Shown here: positions 14,474 to 18,604 of the stretch, piece after piece
Position numbering within the stretch: the first letter of the stretch is position 1
Layout: each line of letters starts with the position of its first letter
NCBI GenBank assembly: GCA_937888775.1
Contig: CALAQT010000151.1
Location: 1-18,604, forward strand
DNA from: an uncultured Actinomycetes bacterium
Lineage (GTDB): Bacteria; Actinomycetota; Thermoleophilia; Solirubrobacterales; Solirubrobacteraceae
DNA: 18,604 nt
Direction of reading: 5' to 3'
Position numbers and translations under genes: made by a program
The notes under the pieces: model-generated
Databases searched by the model: none
What the model was told of the DNA's origin: nothing
The model's input: the letters and a program-made list of their open reading frames with translations, nothing else

Positions 14474-15100
14474 TTAGACCAGCGCCAGCGGCGCGGTCTG
14501 GTAGCCGCCCTGTGGCGTCCCGAGGTACGGGAACCCCGACAGGTAACGGGTGCTGTTGGGACCGAGCCCGTCGGTGATGAGCGACGCCGCCCTATCGGGC
14601 TCGTAGCTCTTGTCGACGAGCGGATAGGTCGCTCCGGCGATCGCGCGCAGCTCCACCGTGACGACGTCGTCGAACACCCGGCGCCCGTTCGGGAACCCGG
14701 CGGGGTCGCCTCCGATCAGCCCCAGCGGCTTCGGATTGCTCGTCGTCGGCGGAATTGCCATGTTGAGCCGCAGCTCGTCGGCGGGGGTACTCCCGGTGTA
14801 GGTCGGTGCGCACCCTTGACCCGCGTGACCGAAACGTGTTCGGGTTGCGCACTTCCGTGTGGAACTCGAACTCATACGTTATGTCCGGCTTGCCATCGCC
14901 GGTCTGATCGATGTAGATGTCGTAACGAACGTCATCGCCGAACTCGAAGAAGTTCGGTCCCCCGAACGGCGCCTCGAGCGGCAGGTGTTCGAAATGACCG
15001 TCACTGTGCCCGGGTCGTCGGGACTGACGAACGCGTACGTGTCGGTGTTGTCGGCGACTGGGTCCTTGCTGATCGCCGGCGCCTCGCGATGAGACGACAT
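14474..15100 (-). pseudogene. DUF4331 family protein, frameshifted with large internal deletion
   Basis: DUF4331 proteins are normally some 450-500 residues, of unknown function. Here only 209 codons remain. The start is normal: GGAGG, 6 nt, ATG 15100, then S-S-H-R-E-A-P-A-I-S-K-D-P-V-A-D and T-Y-A-F-V-S-P-D-D-P-G-T-V-T-V-I-S-N. A one-base loss near 14990 shifts the frame; the continuation reads H-L-P-L-E-A-P-F-G-G-P-N-F-F-E-F-G-D-D-V and runs to N-P-N-T-F. There the protein jumps to its C-terminal part, T-P-A-D-E-L-R-L-N-M-A-I-P-P-T, then G-D-P-A-G-F-P-N-G-R-R-V-F-D-D-V, ending Y-L-G-T-P-Q-G-G-Y-Q-T-A-P. A scrap reading S-V-T-R-V-K-G lies at the joint, suggesting two deletion steps. About 270 residues of the centre are missing. 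Clearly a pseudogene within an otherwise intact operon. Confidence 0.88.
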
Positions 15101-15137
15101 GACTTACCTCCGAGTCGTGTGTGTGTGAACGGGTGCT

Positions 15138-15380
15138 TCAGCGCGCCGCGCGGGCGATCTGGGTGGCCAGCTTCGGGTCGCGAACAGTGACTTCGCGATC
15201 ACCGGACATGACCGAGATCTCCCCGCTACGGGGATCCTTGACGTAGGCAACGACCGGATCTGGTCCGGCGGGGCTCACGTCCGCGTTAGCCTGACCGGCG
15301 ACGAGCGCTCCGATCGCGGTCATGCCGGCCGCAGCGCCCGCCGAGGTCTTGACGAATCCACGCCTAGTGAGGTCACTCAT
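15138..15380 (-). CDS. Small Tat-signal protein (80 aa)
   Basis: An 80-residue protein beginning M-S-D-L-T-R-R-G-F-V-K-T-S-A-G, a twin-arginine signal (RRGFVK at residues 6-11) followed by an Ala/Gly-rich hydrophobic stretch and an A-x-A-like site near A-N-A. It should be exported folded, perhaps with a cofactor or partner. The mature part, about 45 residues, contains D-P-V-V-A-Y-V-K-D-P-R-S-G-E-I-S-V-M-S-G and has no cysteine or obvious metal site, so a partner or chaperone role is as likely as an enzymatic one. ATG 15380 has GGAGAGG about 8 nt upstream. It is the first gene of the series Tat protein, DUF4331, 114-aa protein, NiCoT (37-bp gap to DUF4331). Small Tat proteins of this type sometimes accompany metalloenzymes, but none is present here. 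Confidence 0.8.
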   Translation of the reverse strand: MSDLTRRGFVKTSAGAAAGMTAIGALVAGQANADVSPAGPDPVVAYVKDPRSGEISVMSGDREVTVRDPKLATQIARAAR

Positions 15381-15639
15381 GGTGTTCCTCTCCTGTATGG
15401 GTTTCGTCGAGCAAACCGGTCAGCAACGTCCCATTCGGCTCCCACTCCGCCTCGAGTTCAGTGTGCGAGGCCGGGCACTCGACTCTTGTTAGCCGTTGTA
15501 CGGCGGCCGTGGGCGACCGGATCACCGGTACGCACAATCTTTACCAGATTACCAGCGAGGGCCGAGAACTCAGATCTGTGAGGAAAGCGGGCGTCCGCGC
15601 GACCGCCTGATATCCAGATCGCGGCGATCGAGCGGGACC

Positions 15640-15863
15640 ATGCTAAAGGTCACGCGGCGCCAGACCGGCTGCAAGGCGCTGATGACCCTCTACGGGATGG
15701 GCGAGCTGTCCTCCCGCCTGGGCAAGCTCACCCGCCAAGGCTCAGCCGAGCTGCGCTGGGCACTCTATGAAGCCGCTCAGTCCGCCCGCCGACCAGCCAG
15801 CTCGACCACCCCGACTATCTCGCGCTCAAAGCCCGCGGACTCTCCCACACCCGCGCGTCGCTG
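15640..15863 (+). pseudogene. IS110-family transposase, C-terminal relic
   Basis: The segments A-L-M-T-L-Y-G-M-G-E-L and L-T-R-Q-G-S-A-E-L-R-W-A-L-Y-E-A-A-Q-S-A correspond to the C-terminal domain of IS110 transposases (Transposase_20 region, with the H/L-x-R-Q-G-x-x-x-L-R-W-A-L pattern). The part between them is shortened compared with the family. A frameshift near 15790 moves the match to the frame reading D-H-P-D-Y-L-A-L-K-A-R-G-L-S-H-T-R-A-S-L-T. It breaks off there, directly and in frame, into GH30 glycosidase sequence. The N-terminal DEDD catalytic domain is absent. Confidence 0.75.
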
Positions 15864-16910
15864 ACGACTGATCCGAGCCTGTTGCAATTCTCGATCGCCC
15901 ACGACACGGCGTACATTCTCCCGACGCTGCGCCAGGCGCTGCAGATCAACCCGGGACTTCAGATCCTCGCGAACCCATGGAGCCCGCCGGCCTGGATGAA
16001 GAGCAACCAGTCACTGGACAACGTCGGCGCTCAGGGAACACTGCTTGGCTCGGCGTACACGCCGCTGGCGAACTATTTCGTCAAGTTCATCCAGGCGTAT
16101 GCGAGCCAGGGCGTACCGATCGGCGCGATCACACCGCAGAACGAGCCTAGGTCCCCCGGAGGATCCGGCACCTCCTATCCCGGGCTGACGCTCCCTGAGA
16201 CGGCCGAGGCTCAGTTCATCGCGCAGGATCTGCAGCCTCCTTTGAGTGCGGCCGGGCTGCACCCCGGGATCTATGGGAATGACCTGAGCTGGAACAAGTT
16301 GTCCTACGCCGGCGCGCTGGCATCCGGGCTTAGCGCCGGCGACCTGGCCGGGATCTCGTGGCACTGCTACTTCGGCTCGCCGACTGCGATGAGCCAGTTT
16401 CACCAGACAGCTCCCGGCCTTGGTCAGATCGTGGACGAGTGCTCTCCGGAGATCAGGGCGTTCGGAGCGCCTGAGTTCCTGATCTCATCGTTGCGCAACT
16501 GGGCGAGCATCGTGTCCGTGTGGAACGTGGCGCTTGACCCGCAGGGCGGCCCAAAGCAGGCAGCCAACGGCTGCCCAAGCTGCACGGGCGCGGTGACGAT
16601 CAACGAGCAGACTCACACCGTGAGCTTCGGAGCGGAGTACTACCAACTCGGACAGGTGGGCGCGTTCGTGCAGCCGGGCGCGTCGAGGATCGAGTCCCAG
16701 AACTTCGTCGACTACGGCGTGAGCAGCTCCAACGTAGAGACGGTAACCGCGGGGCTCGATGATGTCGCTTTTCTGAACCCGAACGGGTCGAGGGTCCTAG
16801 TCGCCTACAACAACTCCACGGCGCCGATCGCCTTCGCGGTTGAATCGGACGGGCGCTACTTCACCTACACGATCCCATCGCACGCGATGAGCACGTTCGT
16901 GTGGCCTTAG
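15864..16910 (+). pseudogene. GH30 family glycoside hydrolase, lacking its N-terminus
   Basis: GH30 enzymes are retaining beta-glycosidases (glucosylceramidase, glucanase and xylanase types), usually secreted and about 450-500 residues. What remains begins T-D-P-S-L-L-Q-F-S-I-A-H-D-T-A-Y-I-L and is complete to the end. Counting from the TTG at 15882, the acid/base glutamate is E88 in T-P-Q-N-E-P and the nucleophile E186 in V-D-E-C-S; N-P-W-S-P-P-A-W-M-K is also present. The last ~80 residues form the GH30C beta-domain ending S-T-F-V-W-P. Missing are the signal peptide and the first barrel strands, roughly 130-150 residues, replaced by the IS110 relic. No real start codon or ribosome binding site belongs to it; the TTG at 15882 is only the first formal start. 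Both catalytic residues survive, so the break may be recent. Confidence 0.88.
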
Positions 16911-16990
16911 GCGCTGTACGACCGGAACGGTAGGGCCTGGGCGCGATGCCAACCACGGGGGAGGCATTCCCTCCGCGGCATCGCTGGTGA

Positions 16991-17128
16991 AGGTCTCCAT
17001 TCAAGGAATCGCCCTCGGCCGAGGTTGGCAGCCCGAACGAAGAGCGCGACCTCCGCTGGCTCCTCGACGCCTGCAAGAAGACATTCTGCGGCCAGGCGTT
17101 CCCCCGACTCGAGCCCTTCGTTGCGTAG
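16991..17128 (+). pseudogene. Short C-terminal protein fragment, unidentified
   Basis: After an in-frame TGA at 16988-16990 the frame reads S-P-F-K-E-S-P-S-A-E-V-G-S and then E-E-R-D-L-R-W-L-L-D-A-C-K-K-T-F-C-G, ending P-R-L-E-P-F-V-A before TAG (17126-17128). The composition is protein-like, unlike the other frames here, and suggests the tail of a lost gene. No start codon and no family recognised. Low confidence. Confidence 0.25.
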
Positions 17129-17191
17129 CGCGGGTGCCGACTTGGGCGGCCGTAACCTTACACGCGTGGCCGCGCACCGGCGCTTGCTTGA

Positions 17192-17476
17192 TCACGTGAT
17201 TAGCTTGTGGACCTGCCACGTTGTCGGCGGTCCCCACACTGGCGTGGCGCCGGCTTGCTCCATCGCGGGCCGAAGCGTCCCGTCCATGAACTCCTTGGCC
17301 TCAGCTGCGCTTTCCCACACGTGTATATCTCGCCAGGTGGAGCCGTCCGGACCCACGCCGGCGACGTGCGCCAGGCAACCGGCGGGCAACGAATCGCTCA
17401 GCCCGAGCTCGGCGGCCACCGTGTCGTATTGCTCGCTTGTCATCTCCGGCGTCTCGGACAGCACGACGATCGCCAC
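17192..17476 (-). CDS. Small ABM-like hypothetical protein (94 aa)
   Basis: A 94-residue soluble protein of the dimeric ferredoxin-like alpha/beta-barrel type. Features: strand I-V-V-L-S-E-T-P-E-M-T-S-E-Q-Y-D, a helix, then L-A-H-V-A-G-V-G-P-D-G-S-T-W-R-D-I-H-V-W-E-S-A-A-E-A-K-E-F-M, the common core of small antibiotic-biosynthesis-monooxygenase-like proteins. A C-terminal helix and strand follow. The start is GTG 17476, supported by AGGAGG five nt upstream. Function unknown; the family includes small oxygenases and heme or ligand binders. Stands alone, with the tandem palindromic repeat 58 bp upstream of its start. Confidence 0.75.
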   Translation of the reverse strand: MAIVVLSETPEMTSEQYDTVAAELGLSDSLPAGCLAHVAGVGPDGSTWRDIHVWESAAEAKEFMDGTLRPAMEQAGATPVWGPPTTWQVHKLIT

Positions 17477-17533
17477 TAGCTCCTCCTGTTGGTTGTCGCC
17501 ATCTCCTCAAAACCAGGCCCGGCGACGCTAGCG

Positions 17534-17660
17534 CGGATCGTCGTCGACCGTCGCTCCGGGAGGCGGGCAGACTATCTAACGACGATCCGCCTGCCTCCCG
17601 GATCGTCGTCGACCGTCGCTCCGGGAGGCGGGCAGACTATCTAACGACGATCCGCCTGCC
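17534..17660. repeat. Perfect 62-bp tandem repeat with internal dyads
   Basis: Two identical 62-bp units (17534-17595 and 17599-17660) are separated by TCC, giving a 65-bp period. Each unit begins CGGATCGTCGT and carries the exact reverse complement ACGACGATCCG 34 bp later (17579-17589 in unit 1), so it can form an 11-bp stem. The joint GCCTCCCGG (17593-17601) also complements CCGGGAGGC inside both units (17556-17564 and 17621-17629). Identity is complete, so the duplication is recent or selected. It lies in the upstream region of the minus-strand 94-aa gene. Candidates are a protein-binding site array, a REP-like palindromic element or a structured leader. Confidence 0.9.
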
Positions 17661-18058
17661 GCGCCGGGCCACCCTCCCCTCTCGCTTCAGGTCTCGGCAC
17701 AGACAGGCGCTCGCAATTCGCGGGCTGCTCGGCATCGGTATCGGCCATGCGGAGGCCACGAGCGAGTTCTCCAGACCGTGTCCATGATGCGCGAGTCTTC
17801 GACGGTCTCGACCGGGCGGACACGCCCGTGGCGCGCTATCGGCGCTGCATGGCGGCTAGGGTCGAGGATGCTCGACCTCAGCGCAGAGCTATCGCGCGAG
17901 GCGCACACGTACTTCGTGCCGGTCGAGTACACGCGCTTCGCACGCGAGCGAGTTGGCGAAGGCGCACTCTGGACCGCGCCACGCTTGTGCGGAACCTGTG
18001 TCGGCGTAAGCTGGAAGGGGTGAGCCGGACGCCAGAAGCTTTCACAGCTGGTCACGAG
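17661..18058. other. Stretch upstream of the holin-family gene
   Basis: No confident gene. One short plus-strand candidate begins at ATG 17868 after a GGTCGAGG tract and runs to 18023 (51 codons, M-L-D-L-S-A-E-L-S-R-E-A-H-T-Y-F-V-P-V). The beginning looks protein-like, but the end does not, and no family is recognised. The longer open frames on both strands appear to be by-products of GC-rich sequence. Confidence 0.35.
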
Positions 18059-18466
18059 ATGCATTCGCCGTCGCTCCTCACGCGGCTCGCGATCTCCTGG
18101 CTCACGAACGCACTCGTGCTCGCAGTCGTCGCGGTCACGCTCCACGGCGTGGATGTCGCGGACGCCGGAGCGCTGCTCGCGGCGGCAGCCGTTTTCGGAG
18201 TGCTCAACACGCTGCTGAAGCCGTTCGTGAGGCTGGTCACATTCCCGCTGGCGATCCTGACGTTAGGGATCGCTTGGTTCTTCGTCTCCCTGCTGATGCT
18301 CGTGATCACCAAATCAATCGTGAGCGGCTTCCACGTCCGCGGCTTCTGGACCTTGGTCGGGGCGACGCTGATCGTCTGGATCGTGAACCTCGTCTTGGAC
18401 CACACGCCCGGCCCGTGGCAGATCACGGGTCGCCGGCGAAGACTGAGACCGCGGCGTCAGCGCTAA
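18059..18466 (+). CDS. Phage holin family 4 (PF04020-type) membrane protein
   Basis: A 135-residue integral membrane protein with four hydrophobic segments: W-L-T-N-A-L-V-L-A-V-V-A-V-T-L, A-L-L-A-A-A-A-V-F-G-V-L-N-T-L-L-K-P, F-P-L-A-I-L-T-L-G-I-A-W-F-F-V-S-L-L-M-L, and F-W-T-L-V-G-A-T-L-I-V-W-I-V-N. The order, with N-x-L-L-K-P-F-V-R-L-x-T-F-P-L and L-T-L-G between TM2 and TM3, is the mark of the mycobacterial four-TM phage-holin superfamily, chromosomal proteins that in spite of the name have no proven lysis role. An Arg-rich tail follows. ATG 18059 is used, since the in-frame GTG at 18020 has its GGAAGGG too close and the frame upstream is not protein-like. The ATG has only a weak ribosome binding site. 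Confidence 0.85.
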   Translation: MHSPSLLTRLAISWLTNALVLAVVAVTLHGVDVADAGALLAAAAVFGVLNTLLKPFVRLVTFPLAILTLGIAWFFVSLLMLVITKSIVSGFHVRGFWTLVGATLIVWIVNLVLDHTPGPWQITGRRRRLRPRRQR

Positions 18467-18604
18467 CCGAGCGAGCCATCTCCGCGTGGGGCCGCCACGA
18501 TCGAGACATCTGACGGCACCCAAGTCACAGTTCCGGTCCTCGCGCTAAGCCGAAGTTCCCCCTGTAGTCAGCTTGGATAGAGGCCGGGATCCCTGTAGGA
18601 GTGG

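Noticed and set aside
17534..17660. CRISPR array
   Set aside because: Only two units, separated by 3 bp and no spacer; no cas genes in the window. The structure is a tandem duplication.
17747..18058. N-terminal extension of the holin-family protein to 239 residues
   Set aside because: The extra segment is Arg-rich and not protein-like for this family, whose members begin just before the first membrane segment.

Overview
The window is high-GC DNA with actinobacterial gene content: a Tat-targeted small protein, an actinobacterial-type SdhB relic, a MerR promoter with a 19-bp spacer and almost no leader, GTG/TTG starts, and a four-TM holin-family protein. A soil actinobacterium, possibly of the Thermoleophilia/Solirubrobacterales, fits best. 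That placement is inferred from protein flavour only, since no marker gene is present.

Layout. 1-1.75 kb: an insertion-sequence end abuts a 5'-truncated enoyl-CoA hydratase, followed by a secreted SIMPL-domain protein. 2.0-2.65 kb: two small unknown genes (minus strand) with a 115-bp direct repeat at exactly 300-bp spacing that copied their junction. 3.0-3.5 kb: decayed C-terminal part of a succinate dehydrogenase/fumarate reductase iron-sulfur subunit. 3.76-5.25 kb: MFS transporter. 5.9-7.6 kb: two-gene ABC exporter operon (ATPase, then permease, ATGA overlap). 8.1-8.4 kb: gene tail next to a dispersed repeat. 8.5-10 kb: MerR regulator divergent from a SnoaL-like gene and a beheaded hydrolase. 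10-11.6 kb: relics of DUF2971, M29 aminopeptidase and methyltransferase genes. 12.2-12.5 kb: small dimeric alpha/beta-barrel-like protein. 12.9-15.4 kb: minus-strand operon of Tat protein, DUF4331 (broken), a 114-aa unknown and a NiCoT nickel/cobalt transporter. 15.6-16.9 kb: IS110 transposase relic fused in frame to a GH30 glycosidase lacking its N-terminus. 17.2-18.5 kb: small ABM-like protein, a perfect 62-bp tandem palindromic repeat, and a holin-family membrane protein.

The main theme is gene decay. About ten coding relics (truncations, frameshifts, internal deletions, chimeric junctions) lie between intact units, as expected of an accessory region reworked by insertion sequences and recombination. 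The intact functional units are the ABC exporter, the MFS permease, the MerR/SnoaL pair with a readable operator, and the nickel-transporter operon. No CRISPR array, tRNA, rRNA or complete transposon was seen. Nothing here can be called a complete new defence or biosynthetic system. The strongest candidates for undescribed biology are the two repeat families (8231/11773 and 17534-17660) and the Tat/DUF4331/114-aa/NiCoT operon.
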